Positions 9,150 to 19,125 of a stretch of 64,000 nucleotides of DNA are shown piece by piece. Origin of the DNA: Comamonas badia DSM 17552. Its GTDB lineage: Bacteria; Pseudomonadota; Gammaproteobacteria; Burkholderiales; Burkholderiaceae_C. The notes below the pieces were generated by a model. It had not been told where the DNA came from and did not search any database. It worked only from the letters and a program-made list of their open reading frames with translations. Within the stretch, counting starts at the first letter, position 1, and each line of letters starts with the position of its first letter. Location of the stretch: contig NZ_AXVM01000008.1 in the NCBI RefSeq assembly GCF_000484635.1, positions 1-64,000 on the forward strand. The letters run 5' to 3'. A program made the translations under genes and the position numbers.

Positions 9150-10637
9150 TCAGAAGAATGTGGCGCGCACGCGGAACAACTCTTCCACTTCCTTGACCAG
9201 GCGCTTGCGCGGCAGGAAGAACACCACATGGTCGTTGCGTTCGAGCACCGTGTGGCTGCGCGGGATGATGATTTCAGGTTCGCCCCGCGGTGCCTGCGGC
9301 GGCGATGCTTCGCCTTCCACGGGCGGCGATGCGTCCGGGTCGGGCAGGCCGCGCACGATCAGGCCGATATGCACCTCCGGCGGCAGCGGCAGGTCTTGCA
9401 CGCGCCGCCCCACCACGCGCGAATTCTTGCGGTCGCCGCGCACCACCACCTCCAGCGCCTCGGCCACGCCGCGGCGCAGGCTGTGCACCGCCTGCACGTC
9501 GCCGCGGCGCACGTAGGTGAGCAGCTCGCCCAGGATGGTCTGCGCGGGCGAGAGCGCGATGTCGATCTGCGTGCCATGCATCAGGTCGGCGTAGCTGTGG
9601 CGGTTGATCAGCGCCAGCACCCGGCGCGCGCCCATGCGCTTGGCCAGCAGGCAGGCCATGATGTTGTCCTCGTCGTCGTCCGAGAGCGCCAGGAACAGGT
9701 CGGTCTCCTCCACCCCCTCTTCGGCCAGCAGGTCTTCATCGGATGCCTCGCCATGCAGCACCAGCACGCCTTCGGGCACGCGCGCCGCCAGCTGCTCGCA
9801 GCGCCCGGCGTCGTCATCGATGATGCGGATGTGAAAGCGCCCGGCCTGGCGCGAGAGCTCCTGCGCCAGGCGCTCGCCGACACTGGAGCCGCCAGCCACC
9901 ATGATGCGGCGCACCGGCCTGGCCGACTGGCCCTCCGGACGGTGCAGCGCCGCCAGCACCTGCGCGACGCGCTGGCGCCCCGCCAGAACGAACACCTCAT
10001 CGCCGGGCTCGATGAAGGTGGCGCCGTCGCAGGGCACGAAGCGGTCCGGCCCATCGGTGAAGCGGCGGTAAATGGCGACGATGCGCATCGCCACCTCGGG
10101 CATCTGCTCGCGCAGCGCCTTGACCTGCATGCCCACGGCCGGCGCACCGTGGCGTGCACGCGCGGAAACCAGGCAGGCGCGCCCGCCCGCGAACTCGCGC
10201 ACCTGCAGCGCCTCGGGGTGCTCCACCAGCAGGCCGATGTAGCGCGTGAGCGAATTCTCCGGGCACAGGACGTGATCGACCGCGAAGCCCTCCTTGCTCA
10301 TCAGCGCGCTGTCGTCCTCGAACCCTTCGCCCTGCGCGCGCACGCGGGCGATGCGCGTGGGGATGCTGAACAGCATCCAGGCCAATTTGCAGCACACCAG
10401 GTTGACCTCATCCTGCGATGCGGCGGCGATGAGCAGGTCGGTATCGCGCGCGCCGGCCTCGGCCAGCACCTGCGGGTCGGTGCAGCTGCCGACCACGCCG
10501 CGCAGGTCCATGCGGTCCTGCAGCTCGCGCAGGCATTCGGCGTCGCTGTCGATCACCGTGATGTCGTTCTTCTCCGACACCAGGCTCTCGGCCACGCCCG
10601 TGCCCACGCGCCCGGCGCCGACGATGATGATCTTCAT
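9150..10637 (-). CDS. trkA: Trk potassium transport NAD-binding protein TrkA
   Basis: About 495 residues from MKIIIVGAGRVGTGVAESL (10637); the longer frame adds an unlikely Arg/Gly-rich tail that overlaps the proA end. It contains two RCK units. The first Rossmann motif GAGRVG is at residue 7 and the second (MVAGGSSVGERLAQEL) is near 235, each followed by a TrkA-C domain. It is a cytoplasmic ligand-gated subunit that controls K+ flux through TrkH. The C-terminal half carries a Pro/Glu-rich insert (around DPDASPPVEGEASPP) that I would not expect in the E. coli protein. It lies 17 bp downstream of proA and directly upstream of trkH. Confidence 0.94.
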   Translation of the reverse strand: MKIIIVGAGRVGTGVAESLVSEKNDITVIDSDAECLRELQDRMDLRGVVGSCTDPQVLAEAGARDTDLLIAAASQDEVNLVCCKLAWMLFSIPTRIARVRAQGEGFEDDSALMSKEGFAVDHVLCPENSLTRYIGLLVEHPEALQVREFAGGRACLVSARARHGAPAVGMQVKALREQMPEVAMRIVAIYRRFTDGPDRFVPCDGATFIEPGDEVFVLAGRQRVAQVLAALHRPEGQSARPVRRIMVAGGSSVGERLAQELSRQAGRFHIRIIDDDAGRCEQLAARVPEGVLVLHGEASDEDLLAEEGVEETDLFLALSDDDEDNIMACLLAKRMGARRVLALINRHSYADLMHGTQIDIALSPAQTILGELLTYVRRGDVQAVHSLRRGVAEALEVVVRGDRKNSRVVGRRVQDLPLPPEVHIGLIVRGLPDPDASPPVEGEASPPQAPRGEPEIIIPRSHTVLERNDHVVFFLPRKRLVKEVEELFRVRATFF

Positions 10638-10654
10638 CGCACCGCGGCGCGCGG

Positions 10655-11977
10655 TCAGCCGCGCACCTCGCCCTCGCCCAGCACCACCCACTTGAGCGAG
10701 GTCAGGCCCTCGATGCCCACCGGCCCGCGGGCGTGGAACTTGTCGGTGCTGATGCCGATCTCGGCGCCCAGGCCGTACTCGAAGCCATCCGCGAAGCGCG
10801 TGCTGGTGTTGACCATCACGCTGGCCGAATCCACCTCGCGCAGAAAGCGCTGCGCATGCCTGTGGTCGGTCGTCAGGATGGCATCGGTGTGGTGGCTGCC
10901 GTAGCGGTTGATGTGCGCGATGGCTTCATCGAGCCCCGCCACCACCTTGATGCTGATGATGGGCGCGAGGTACTCCTCGGACCAGTCGGGCTCCTGCGCC
11001 CGCTTGACGTATTTCTTCGTGCTCATCGACGCATAGGCCTTGACGATGTCGTTGCCCGGATGCGCGGGCGCCAGCAATGCCGCTGCCTCCTCGTCGCAGC
11101 GCATCTCCACCTCCCTGGCGACGAAGACGGCCGCCATGCGCGGCAGGAATTCCCGCGCCACGCCGCGCGCCACCAGCAGGCTTTCGGTCGCGTTGCAGGG
11201 GCTGTATTTCTGCGTCTTGGCGTTCTCCACCACCTTGAGCGCGAGCGCGATGTCGCAGGGGTCGTCCACATAGCTGTGGCAGTTGCCGTCCAGGTGCTTG
11301 ATCACCGGCACGCGCGCTTCGCGGCTGACGCGCTCGATCAAGCCCTTGCCGCCGCGCGGGATCACGACGTCCACATACTGCGGCATGGCGATGAGCTGGC
11401 CCACCGCCGCGCGGTCCGTGGTCTGCACCAGTTGCACGCCCTGTTCGGGCAAGCCGGCCTCGGCCAAGGCCCGCACCACCAGCGCGGCCAGCGCGCGGTT
11501 GGAATGGATGGCCTCCGAGCCGCCGCGCAGGATGGCCGCGTTGGCGCTCTTGATCGACAGGCTCGCCGCCTCGATCGTCACGTTCGGGCGGCTTTCGTAA
11601 ATCATGCAGAACACGCCGATAGGCACGCGCATCTGGCCCACGCGGATGCCGCTGGGCTGTTGCTTCATCCCGATGATTTCGCCAATGATGTCCGGCATCG
11701 CCGCGAGCTGCTCGCAGCCCAGTGCGCAGGTCTCGATTACCTTGGGCGTGAGGCGCAGGCGATCGACCATGGGCGCGGCAAGCCCCGCGGCCTCGGCCTG
11801 CGCCAGGTCTTGCGCATTGGCTTGCGCCAGTGGCTCGCCGTTTTCGCGCAGCAGCCGCGCCAGCGCCAGCAAAGACTTATTTTTGATAGCTGCTGACGCA
11901 GACGCCATAAGCGCTGCAGCCTGTTTTGCCTGCAGGCCCAGCGATTCGGTGTATTCGGCGATGTTCAGGGCATTCAT
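10655..11977 (-). CDS. proA: Glutamate-5-semialdehyde dehydrogenase (gamma-glutamyl phosphate reductase)
   Basis: About 440 residues from [21 protein letters not shown] (11977). It performs the NADPH-dependent reduction of gamma-glutamyl phosphate in proline synthesis. The catalytic cysteine lies in [13 protein letters not shown] near residue 255, and [11 protein letters not shown] and the C-terminal [17 protein letters not shown] are conserved. Residues about 17-33 ([13 protein letters not shown]) are encoded by a member of the AGCTG repeat family at 11878-11929. Length still matches E. coli ProA there, so the repeat appears to have replaced rather than lengthened the helix. proB is not in the window. 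Confidence 0.95.
   Translation of the reverse strand: MNALNIAEYTESLGLQAKQAAALMASASAAIKNKSLLALARLLRENGEPLAQANAQDLAQAEAAGLAAPMVDRLRLTPKVIETCALGCEQLAAMPDIIGEIIGMKQQPSGIRVGQMRVPIGVFCMIYESRPNVTIEAASLSIKSANAAILRGGSEAIHSNRALAALVVRALAEAGLPEQGVQLVQTTDRAAVGQLIAMPQYVDVVIPRGGKGLIERVSREARVPVIKHLDGNCHSYVDDPCDIALALKVVENAKTQKYSPCNATESLLVARGVAREFLPRMAAVFVAREVEMRCDEEAAALLAPAHPGNDIVKAYASMSTKKYVKRAQEPDWSEEYLAPIISIKVVAGLDEAIAHINRYGSHHTDAILTTDHRHAQRFLREVDSASVMVNTSTRFADGFEYGLGAEIGISTDKFHARGPVGIEGLTSLKWVVLGEGEVRG
11878..11929 (+). repeat. AGCTG repeat family (family A), copy inside proA
   Basis: A diverged ~50-bp element. In this orientation it has a T-rich left end, GATAGCTGCTGACGC, a variable middle, then ATAAGCGCTGCAGCC and a TTTTG right end. 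The copy closest in sequence is the reverse complement of 49464-49514. It lies antisense to proA and is translated as part of the N-terminal helix. It is AT-richer than the surrounding gene. Confidence 0.7.
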
Positions 11978-12031
11978 GCCCGGATTTTGACGCAATCGGC
12001 AGCGCACCGGCAGACGCCGCGGCCGCGGCGC

Positions 12032-12862
12032 TCAGGCCGCCAGCCCGAAGCGCTGGCGCAGCCCCGCCAGCAGCGCCTCGTCGCCGATCTGCTGGCGCAT
12101 CTGCATCACCTGCTGCGCGTCGGCGCCCACCACGTAGCGCACCTGGCCGCTCCCATCCGTGGCGGCGCCGTACAGCGCCTGCGCCAGCTGCTCCGCCGAC
12201 GAGGCCGCGCCGCCGCTGGCACGGTTGGTGGCAAACGTGGCCTGCACCTTGGCGATCGAATCGGCGTACGGCCCGCCGTCGCTCTCGAAGGTGCGCACCA
12301 TCGAGCGGCCCGAAAAATCCGTCGCCACCGCCCCCGGCGCGAACACCTTCACGCGGATGCCCAGCGGCGCGAGCTCGTGGCTGAGCGACTCGGAAAACCC
12401 CACCACCGCGTACTTGGACGCCGCGTACAGCGAATACAGCGGCATCGCCACCAGCCCCGTGAGCGACGCGATGTTGATGAGCACCCCGCTGCCCTGCGCG
12501 CGCATGCCCGGCAGCACCGCGCGCGTGACGGCAAAGACGCCCTCCACATTGGTGGCGAACTGTCTGCGGATGGCTGCGGGCGTGGCGGTCTCGAACGGAC
12601 CGAACAGCCCGTAGCCCGCGTTGTTGATGAGCACGTCGATGCGGCCAAAGCGCTGGGTGGCCTGCGCCACCGCCGCATCCACCGAGGCCTGATCGGTCAC
12701 GTCGAGCGCGAATGGCTCAACGCAGCCGCGGCCCTGGCCGAACCGCGCCTGCGCCGGCTTGCGCAGCGTCGCCGCCACGTTCCAGCCCTGGTCTGCAAAG
12801 CACTGCACCGTGGCAGCGCCAATGCCGGACGAACAACCGGTGATGAGTACCGTGGATGGCAT
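12032..12862 (-). CDS. SDR family oxidoreductase
   Basis: About 276 residues from MPSTVLITGCSSGIGAAT (12862); the longer frame is Arg/Pro-rich and unlikely. It is a classical short-chain dehydrogenase with the nucleotide-binding motif TGCSSGIG at residue 9, the INNAGYG motif near 85, serine in IASLTG near 135, and the catalytic YAASK near 150. These support an NAD(P)-dependent alcohol or ketone oxidoreductase in the cytoplasm. The substrate cannot be named. It lies between the sirtuin gene and proA on the same strand, with a 54-bp gap to proA. Confidence 0.88.
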   Translation of the reverse strand: MPSTVLITGCSSGIGAATVQCFADQGWNVAATLRKPAQARFGQGRGCVEPFALDVTDQASVDAAVAQATQRFGRIDVLINNAGYGLFGPFETATPAAIRRQFATNVEGVFAVTRAVLPGMRAQGSGVLINIASLTGLVAMPLYSLYAASKYAVVGFSESLSHELAPLGIRVKVFAPGAVATDFSGRSMVRTFESDGGPYADSIAKVQATFATNRASGGAASSAEQLAQALYGAATDGSGQVRYVVGADAQQVMQMRQQIGDEALLAGLRQRFGLAA

Positions 12863-12977
12863 GTCGCCGTCTCCTGGGATGGGTGGCCTTCGCGGTGCGC
12901 GCCCTGCGCACCGCAGCGCGCTGAACATAGCACCTGCACGCGCGGGGATGTATCGGAATGTCAGATGCCGCCGGCCA

Positions 12978-13817
12978 CTAGCCGATGGCCGCCACCAGCG
13001 CCGTGAGCGCGGCGCCCACCGGCGCCTGTATCTTGAGCGCCAGCCATTCGTCTGCCCGCGTCCGGCCCAGATTCACCGCCGCAATCGGTTTGCTCCACTC
13101 GGCGGCGGCGCGGGCGAAGCGAAAGCCCGAATACACCATGAGCGAGGAGCCGGCGACGAGCAGCGCATCCGCCGCCCGCAGCGCCGCCATGGCCGCATCA
13201 ACCCGCACGCGCGGCACGCTTTCGCCAAAGAACACCACGTCCGGCTTGAGCACGCCATGGCCGCAGGCCGGGCAGGCCGGCACCTGAAAGCCGGAAAAAT
13301 CCAGGCCCTCCAGATACGCATCGCCATCGGGCGCGGTGGCGATGTCCCGCGGCAGATGCGCACGCAGCCAGCCGCCATTGGCCGCCTGCAGCCTTTGCTG
13401 CAGATCGTGGCGCGGCAGGGTGGCGGCGCAGGCCAGGCAGCGCACGGTGTCGAGCCGGCCGTGCAGGTCCAGCACCCGGCGGCTGCCGGCCGCATCGTGC
13501 AGGCCATCCACGTTTTGCGTGACGAGCAGTGGCACATGCCCTGCCGCCTCCAGCTGCGCCAGCGCCACGTGCGCAGGCCCCGGCCTGCTGGCCGCCATGC
13601 GCGGCCAGCCGATCATGGAGCGCGCCCAGTAGCGCTGGCGTGCGCCCGGCTCGCGCATGAAGACCTGGTAAGTCATGGGCGCGGGGCGCTTCCACTGGCC
13701 GTCGTGGTCGCGGTAGTCGGGGATGCCGCTTTCCGTGCTGCAGCCGGCGCCGCTAAGCACCATCAGGCGCGGGTGGCGGCGGATGAAGTCGGCGAGTGCA
13801 CACATGTCAACCGGCAT
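12978..13817 (-). CDS. NAD-dependent protein deacylase, Sir2 family
   Basis: A 279-residue sirtuin. The NAD-binding motif [15 protein letters not shown] is at residues 22-36, [12 protein letters not shown] with its catalytic-region Asn/Asp near 105, and the acid-base histidine in LDLHG near 120. Two zinc cysteine pairs are seen (CLAC near 130, CPACGHG near 180). It removes acyl groups from lysine using NAD. The extended spacing between the zinc pairs resembles class II (SIRT4-like) bacterial sirtuins rather than E. coli CobB. An ATG at 13805 is an alternative start. It follows holA on the same strand. Confidence 0.9.
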   Translation of the reverse strand: MPVDMCALADFIRRHPRLMVLSGAGCSTESGIPDYRDHDGQWKRPAPMTYQVFMREPGARQRYWARSMIGWPRMAASRPGPAHVALAQLEAAGHVPLLVTQNVDGLHDAAGSRRVLDLHGRLDTVRCLACAATLPRHDLQQRLQAANGGWLRAHLPRDIATAPDGDAYLEGLDFSGFQVPACPACGHGVLKPDVVFFGESVPRVRVDAAMAALRAADALLVAGSSLMVYSGFRFARAAAEWSKPIAAVNLGRTRADEWLALKIQAPVGAALTALVAAIG

Positions 13818-13876
13818 GACGCAAGCCGCTCACTCCAGCCATTGATTGCCGACCGCCACAGGCACCACCGCCTTGT

Positions 13877-14923
13877 TCAGCGCGCCAGCCGGCCCGTCTG
13901 CATGGCCAGGCGCAGCAATGCCTGCCACGGGTCGCCCGGCCAGCCGGGCGCCTTCAGGCCCTTGACGATGCCGTCCACCCGGTGCGCGGCCAGCAGCAGT
14001 TGCGCCGCCTGGCGGCCGCCAAGGCGCGGCAGCAGGCGTTCGTACAGGCGCTCCTTCCTGCCCCAGACGCGCGCCTCGCGCAGCGCCAGCGGCAGCGGCT
14101 TGCCGGCGTCCATCGCCGCGCGCACGCGCGCGAGCTGGCGGATGTCCTCGGCCAGGGCCCAGTGCACCAGCACCTCGGCCTCGCCCTCGGCGCGCAGGCC
14201 GTCGAGCATGCGTTGCACACGCAGCAACTGCCCCGCCAGCACGGCCTCGCTCAGTTGGAATACGTCGTAGCGCGCAACGTTGAGCACCGCCGATTCGACC
14301 TGCGCGGCCGAGAGCTCGCCGGGCGGATAGAGCAGCGCAAGTTTCTGAATCTCCTGGTGCGCCGCCAGCAGATTGCCTTCCACGCGATCGGCAAAGAATT
14401 GCAGCGTGTGCTGGCCCTCCACGCCGCCGGCCACGCGCTGGTCTTGCGCTGCCAGGCGGGTGGCAATCCAGCCAGGCAGCTGCTCGCGGGCGATGGGCTC
14501 GATGGCGATGCCGACGCCCGCGCCTTCCAGCGCGGCGAACCAGGCGCTGCCGCGCGTGGCCTTGTCCAGGCGCGGCAGGCTCACGAGCGTGAGCACGCCA
14601 TCGTTGCCCTGCGCGCTGGCGGCGATCTGCTGCAGGGCGGCCGACCCTTCCTTGCCGGGTTTGCCGCTCGGGATGCGGATGTCGATGATCTGGCGGTCGG
14701 CAAACAGACTCAGGCTGCCGCCGGCGGCCAGCACCGCGCTCCAGTCGAAATGCGCGCCCTGCACGGTGTAGCTGCTGCGTTCGCCGTAGCCCCGCGCGCG
14801 CGCGGCGGCGCGGATGGCGTCCTGCGCCTCCTGCTGCAACAGCGGCTCGTCGCCATGCAGCACATACAGCGGCTTGAGGCCTTTGCCCAGGTGCCCTTCA
14901 AGCTGGTTCAATGCAAGCTGCAC
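13877..14923 (-). CDS. holA: DNA polymerase III subunit delta
   Basis: A 348-residue HolA homologue, the clamp-loader subunit that opens the beta sliding clamp. The N-terminus MQLALNQLEGHLGKGLKPLYVLHGDEPLLQQEAQDAI is typical. Internal matches include DRVEGNLLAAHQEIQKLALLYP and the C-terminal VDGIVKGLKAPGWPGDPWQALLRL. It is preceded by lptE (20-bp gap) and leuS, the same order as in many proteobacteria including E. coli, which strongly supports the call. Confidence 0.94.
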   Translation of the reverse strand: MQLALNQLEGHLGKGLKPLYVLHGDEPLLQQEAQDAIRAAARARGYGERSSYTVQGAHFDWSAVLAAGGSLSLFADRQIIDIRIPSGKPGKEGSAALQQIAASAQGNDGVLTLVSLPRLDKATRGSAWFAALEGAGVGIAIEPIAREQLPGWIATRLAAQDQRVAGGVEGQHTLQFFADRVEGNLLAAHQEIQKLALLYPPGELSAAQVESAVLNVARYDVFQLSEAVLAGQLLRVQRMLDGLRAEGEAEVLVHWALAEDIRQLARVRAAMDAGKPLPLALREARVWGRKERLYERLLPRLGGRQAAQLLLAAHRVDGIVKGLKAPGWPGDPWQALLRLAMQTGRLAR

Positions 14924-14943
14924 GGGCGATCCTCAGGCCGCCG

Positions 14944-15447
14944 TCACCGCGGCGCCTTCACCGCCGCCAGACGGCGCACGATTTGCTGAACCAGGTCGGT
15001 CGCCATGTTGCGGTAGAGCAGCGCCTCTTCCGACTCCTTGGCGAGCGAGACGGATTCGTTGTAGCTCACGTCCTCGGTGCGCGAGAGCCGCGTATCGCCC
15101 ACCCACTCGCGCCCGTGCTTGTCCTTGAGGCGAAAGTGCACGACCAGGCCCAGCTGCAGCTCGCGCACCTGGCCGGCGGTGGTCAGGCCCACCACGGTGC
15201 GCGAGCGCTGCTCGCCAAAGAGCTCCAACTGCGCCTCGGCCTGATGGATCTGCGCGGCGTCGGTGATGAGCACCAGATGACCGCCGGCGCCTTGCAGCGT
15301 GCGGATCATTTCCTTGTTCAGCGAGGTTCCGCTGGCGGGCACGTAGAGCGAGTTGAAGGCGAAATCCGGCGCGCCGCGCAGGTGAAAGCCGCAGCCAGCA
15401 AGCAGACCGGTGGCTGCGAGGGAAAACAGCGCGCGGCGATGCATCAC
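14944..15447 (-). CDS. lptE: LPS-assembly lipoprotein LptE
   Basis: A 167-residue lipoprotein. A signal peptide with lipobox LLAGC (Cys about residue 19) precedes the family hallmark GFHLRGAPDFAFNSLYV. LptE plugs the LptD barrel in the outer membrane and is needed for LPS export. It starts 2 bp after the leuS stop and is followed by holA, the conserved leuS-lptE-holA order. A second ATG at 15444 is an equally good start. Confidence 0.92.
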   Translation of the reverse strand: MMHRRALFSLAATGLLAGCGFHLRGAPDFAFNSLYVPASGTSLNKEMIRTLQGAGGHLVLITDAAQIHQAEAQLELFGEQRSRTVVGLTTAGQVRELQLGLVVHFRLKDKHGREWVGDTRLSRTEDVSYNESVSLAKESEEALLYRNMATDLVQQIVRRLAAVKAPR

Positions 15448-15449
15448 GG

Positions 15450-18182
15450 TCAGGCGACGATGTTGACGAGGCGCCCGGGCACGACGATGACCTTCTTCGC
15501 GGCGCCGCCTTGCAGGAATTTCTGTGCATCGGGGCTGGCCAGCGCGACCTGCTCGATCGCCGCCTTGTCCGCGTCCGAAGGCACGTGGATCGCGCCGCGC
15601 AGCTTGCCGTTGACCTGCAGCATGAGTTCGATCTCGTCCTGCTTGAGCGCCTCGGGATCGACCTGCGGCCAGGGGGCATCGAGCAGCTCGCCCAGCACCC
15701 CGGCATAGCCCAATTCCTGCCAGAGCACATGCGTGAGGTGGGGCGTGGCGGGGTAGAGCACGCGCAGCAGAATGCCGTAGCCCTCGATCAGCGCCACCTG
15801 CGCGCCCGCGTCTTCAAGCTCCTTGAAGCTCTCCAGCGCGTTGAGCATCTTCATCGCGCCGGAGACCACGGTGTTGTATTGCATGCGCTGGTAGTCGTAA
15901 TCGACCTGCTTGAGCACGCTGTGGATCTCCAGCCGCAAGGCCTTTGCCGCCTTGCCGAATTGCACATCATTCAGGCCGCTGGCGCCCGCTGCGCTTGCGC
16001 TTGCAGCTTCCTTATCCATAGCAGCAAGCCTGCTGCCAAAACCCCAGACGCGGCGCAGGAAGCGGCTGCTGCCCTCCACGGCCGAATCGTTCCACTCCAG
16101 CGTGAGCTCGGGCGGCGAGGTGAACATGGTGTACAGCCGCGCGGTGTCGGCGCCGTATTTCTCTATCAGCTCCTGCGGATCGACGCCGTTGTTCTTGGAC
16201 TTGGACATGGTGCCCACGCCCTCGTAGTCGATCGCCGTGCCGACGGGGAGCAGGCCGTCGCTGCTGTCGGCCGCGTTCTTCAGCCGCGCGCCGACGATCT
16301 TTCCGGTTTCATCCAGCACATGCTCCACATCCTTGGGCCAGAAATAATCCTTGCCGCCCTTGGCGGTGCGCCGGCTGTAGATGTGGTTGAGCACCATGCC
16401 CTGCGTGAGCAGCTTGGTGAAGGGCTCATCGACCTTGACCAGGCCCAGGTCGCGCATCACCTTGGTCCAGAAGCGCGCGTACAGCAGGTGCAGGATGGCG
16501 TGCTCGATGCCGCCGATGTACTGGTCCATGCCGCTGCCGCCCGCGGCATGCGCCTGATCGCGCATCCAGTAATCGGTGCCGCTGCCGACCATGGCCTCGC
16601 TGTTCTTCGGGTCGCAATAGCGCATGAAGTACCACGAGCTATCGACGAAGGTGTCCATGGTGTCGGTCTCGCGCCGCGCGGGTTTGCCGCAGCAGGGGCA
16701 GTTCACCTTCAGGAAGGCCTCGCACTTGTTGAGCGGGTTGCCGCTGCCATCGGGCACCAGCCCCTCGGGCAGCACCACCGGCAAATCCTTCTCGGGCACC
16801 GGCACCACGCCGCAATCGTCGCAGTGGATGATGGGGATCGGCGTGCCCCAGTAGCGCTGGCGCGAGATGCCCCAGTCGCGCAGGCGCCAGGTGGTTTTCT
16901 TCTCGCCCAGACCCTTGGCCGCGAGCAGCCCGGCCACCTTGTCCACCGCCTGCGGGTGCGTGAGGCCATCGAGCACGCCCGAGTGGATGCAGCGTGCACG
17001 CGGCTTGTCGCCGTACCACTCGGCCCAGGCATCGAGCGAATAGGTCTCGCCCTCGACGGCCACCACCTGCCGGATGGACAGGCCGTACTTCTTGGCAAAC
17101 GCGAAGTCGCGTTCGTCGTGCGCCGGCACGCCCATCACCGCGCCGTCGCCGTAGCCCATGAGCACGTAGTTGCCGACCCACACCGCCACCGGCTCGCCCG
17201 TGAGCGGGTGCGTGACGGTGAGGCCCGTGGGCATGCCCTCTTTTTCCTTGAGCGCGAGCTCCGCCTCGGTCGTGCCGCCCTCCTTGCAGTGCTGGATGAA
17301 GGCGGCCAGCTGCGGGTTCGTCGCGGCGGCGTGCGCGGCCAGCGGGTGCTCGGGCGCGACGGCGCAGAAGGTCACGCCCATGATGGTGTCGGCGCGCGTC
17401 GTGAAGACGTACATCCGCCCGTCCTGGATCAGCTTGCCGTCGGCGCCATGGATGTCGTGAGGAAAGGCAAAGCGCACGCCGCTGGATTTGCCTATCCAGT
17501 TCTCCTGCATCAGCCGCACCTTGTCGGGCCAGCCGGTCAGCGTCGCCTTGTCGCCGCCGAGCTGCACGTGGTCCAGCAGTTCCTGCGCGTAGTCGGTGAT
17601 CTTGAGGTAGTAGCCCGGAATCTCGCGCTTTTCCACCACCGCGCCGGTGCGCCAGCCCTTGCCGTCGATCACCTGCTCGTTGGCCAGTACCGTTTGATCC
17701 ACTGGGTCCCAGTTGACCACCTGGGTCTTGCGGTAGGCGATGCCTTTTTCCAGCATCTTGAGGAACAGCCACTGGTTCCACCGGTAATAGTCGGGCGAGC
17801 AGGTGGCGACCTCGCGGCTCCAGTCGATGGCCAGGCCCATCGCCTGCATCTGGCCCTTCATGTAGGCGATGTTGTCCCAGGTCCATTGGGCGGGCGGCAC
17901 CTTGTGCTTGAGCGCGGCGTTCTCGGCCGGCAGGCCGAAGGCGTCCCAGCCCATGGGCATGAGCACGTTGTAGCCCTGCATGCGCAGGCTGCGCGTGAGC
18001 ATGTCGTTGATGGTGTAGTTGCGCACGTGGCCCATGTGCAGCTTGCCGCTGGGGTAGGGCAGCATGGAGCAGGCGTAGAACTTCTTCTTGCCCGCGTCTT
18101 CGGTGACGCGGTAGGCATCGTGCTGTTGCCAATGGGCGTGCGCGGCGCGCTCCACGGCGGCGGGGTCGTATCGGTCTTGCAT
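15450..18182 (-). CDS. leuS: Leucyl-tRNA synthetase
   Basis: About 910 residues from [19 protein letters not shown] (18182). It is a class I synthetase charging tRNA-Leu. The HIGH-type signature is HMGH in [15 protein letters not shown] near residue 45, and the KMSKS-type loop is [11 protein letters not shown] near residue 650. An editing CP1 domain and the leucine-specific zinc-like cysteine segment ([18 protein letters not shown]) are present. Residues near 700-720 ([15 protein letters not shown]) are low-complexity and their DNA weakly resembles repeat family A, suggesting a repeat-derived linker. Confidence 0.97.
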   Translation of the reverse strand: MQDRYDPAAVERAAHAHWQQHDAYRVTEDAGKKKFYACSMLPYPSGKLHMGHVRNYTINDMLTRSLRMQGYNVLMPMGWDAFGLPAENAALKHKVPPAQWTWDNIAYMKGQMQAMGLAIDWSREVATCSPDYYRWNQWLFLKMLEKGIAYRKTQVVNWDPVDQTVLANEQVIDGKGWRTGAVVEKREIPGYYLKITDYAQELLDHVQLGGDKATLTGWPDKVRLMQENWIGKSSGVRFAFPHDIHGADGKLIQDGRMYVFTTRADTIMGVTFCAVAPEHPLAAHAAATNPQLAAFIQHCKEGGTTEAELALKEKEGMPTGLTVTHPLTGEPVAVWVGNYVLMGYGDGAVMGVPAHDERDFAFAKKYGLSIRQVVAVEGETYSLDAWAEWYGDKPRARCIHSGVLDGLTHPQAVDKVAGLLAAKGLGEKKTTWRLRDWGISRQRYWGTPIPIIHCDDCGVVPVPEKDLPVVLPEGLVPDGSGNPLNKCEAFLKVNCPCCGKPARRETDTMDTFVDSSWYFMRYCDPKNSEAMVGSGTDYWMRDQAHAAGGSGMDQYIGGIEHAILHLLYARFWTKVMRDLGLVKVDEPFTKLLTQGMVLNHIYSRRTAKGGKDYFWPKDVEHVLDETGKIVGARLKNAADSSDGLLPVGTAIDYEGVGTMSKSKNNGVDPQELIEKYGADTARLYTMFTSPPELTLEWNDSAVEGSSRFLRRVWGFGSRLAAMDKEAASASAAGASGLNDVQFGKAAKALRLEIHSVLKQVDYDYQRMQYNTVVSGAMKMLNALESFKELEDAGAQVALIEGYGILLRVLYPATPHLTHVLWQELGYAGVLGELLDAPWPQVDPEALKQDEIELMLQVNGKLRGAIHVPSDADKAAIEQVALASPDAQKFLQGGAAKKVIVVPGRLVNIVA
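15977..16036 (-). repeat. Possible family A repeat inside leuS
   Basis: The DNA encoding the Ala/Ser-rich linker of LeuS has the arrangement GCTGCTATGGATAAG followed by AGCTGCAAGCGC on the minus strand. This resembles parts of the family A elements but aligns poorly end to end. It is listed as a possible degenerate copy only. Confidence 0.35.
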
Positions 18183-18306
18183 GGAAGCTGGGAAAGAGAG
18201 GAGCCGCACCCGCGGGCGCGGAAATCACAAGCCGATCATTCTAGAGCGCGCGCATGCCGCGCATCCGTCCGCACGCCGGCGAACCTGCGAGTGCAGGCGG
18301 GCAGAT

Positions 18307-18359
18307 TTCAAAAACAAGAGCTGCCTGCACCATGCAGGCAATGGTTTCAAATGGTTTTC
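18307..18359 (+). repeat. Family A repeat between leuS and the EAL remnant
   Basis: The sequence begins TCAAAAACAAGAGCTG, has a central CCTGCACCATGCAGG palindromic segment, and ends ATGGTTTT. Both ends match other family A copies. It lies in non-coding DNA upstream of the EAL remnant, about 125 bp in front of the leuS start. Confidence 0.65.
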
Positions 18360-18433
18360 CAATCGAAACCAAGTACCTGCGCGCGATGCAAGCTTCTGTC
18401 TTTTCAGACATGCTCACTCTGCTTGAAGACCAC

Positions 18434-18655
18434 GCGCGCGATATCGAGGGCAGCGCCACCGCCCGGGCGCTCATCAGCGCAATGCTGCACATCGCCCGCA
18501 GCCTGAACCTGGACGTGGTCGCCGAAGGCGTGGAGACGCCCGCGCAGCAGCAGGAACCTGCGCGCCCACGGCTGCGTGGTGATGCAGGGCCCCCTGCTGT
18601 CGCCGCCGCTGGCCGCCGACGCGCTCGCGCGGCGCGGCGGCACGAATTTCCATGA
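18434..18655 (+). pseudogene. Remnant of an EAL-domain (cyclic-di-GMP phosphodiesterase) gene
   Basis: Translation in one frame gives IEGSATARALISAM followed by SLNLDVVAEGVETPAQQ, the conserved C-terminal part of EAL domains. After about base 18553 the similarity continues in another frame as LRAHGCVVMQGPLLSPPLAAD, the usual end of an EAL domain. One frameshift, and the absence of the whole N-terminal part including the E-A-L motif, show a dead gene. Two family A repeats flank it. An intact copy elsewhere in the genome cannot be excluded. Confidence 0.8.
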
Positions 18656-18665
18656 AGAAAATCGG

Positions 18666-18705
18666 TTCAAACTATTGACTACCAAGCGCCAACAGCTATT
18701 TTTCC
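18666..18705 (-). repeat. Family A repeat at the 3' end of exbD
   Basis: On the minus strand it reads AAAAATAGCTGTTGGCGC, then TTGGTAGTCAATAG and TTTGAAC. It overlaps the last codons and stop of exbD. It may supply the 3' end of that transcript. Confidence 0.65.
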
Positions 18706-19124
18706 AGAAGCTTCTCCGGCTGTGCCGCGAAGCCGATGCGAGCCAGCCCGGCGGCCTGGGCCATGCCGATGAGCTCCACCACGCGGCCATAGGGCACGGC
18801 CGCGTCGGCGCGCAGCTGCAGCTCGGCGCCGGGCTGTTGCGCGGCCAGGCGCTTCAGGCGCTCGGCCAGCGCATCCGCCGCGATGGGGGCGTCATCCACG
18901 AAGACCCCGCCCGCCCTGTCCAGCACCACGGTGATGGCGGACGCGGACGCGCCGGGCTGCGCCGAGGCGGCATGCGGCAGATCGAGCCGGATGCCGCTCG
19001 CCAGCAGCGGCGCCGCCAGGATGAAGATCACCACCAGCACCAGCATCACATCCACCAGCGGCGTGACGTTGATCTCGCCCATGGGGCGGGGTTGGGCAGA
19101 TTCGCTGAAGCGCCCGAAAGCCAT
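18696..19124 (-). CDS. ExbD/TolR family biopolymer transport protein
   Basis: A 142-residue protein with one N-terminal membrane segment (about residues 18-40) and a periplasmic domain. The family motif INVTPLVDVMLVLVVIFILAAPLL includes the proton-path aspartate (residue 26). It partners with the ExbB/TolQ-like protein encoded immediately upstream (1-bp gap) to form a proton-driven motor that energises TonB or Tol-Pal. No tonB, tolA or pal is nearby, so ExbD and TolR roles cannot be separated. The last codons run into a family A repeat. Confidence 0.88.
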   Translation of the reverse strand: MAFGRFSESAQPRPMGEINVTPLVDVMLVLVVIFILAAPLLASGIRLDLPHAASAQPGASASAITVVLDRAGGVFVDDAPIAADALAERLKRLAAQQPGAELQLRADAAVPYGRVVELIGMAQAAGLARIGFAAQPEKLLEK

Positions 19125-19125
19125 G

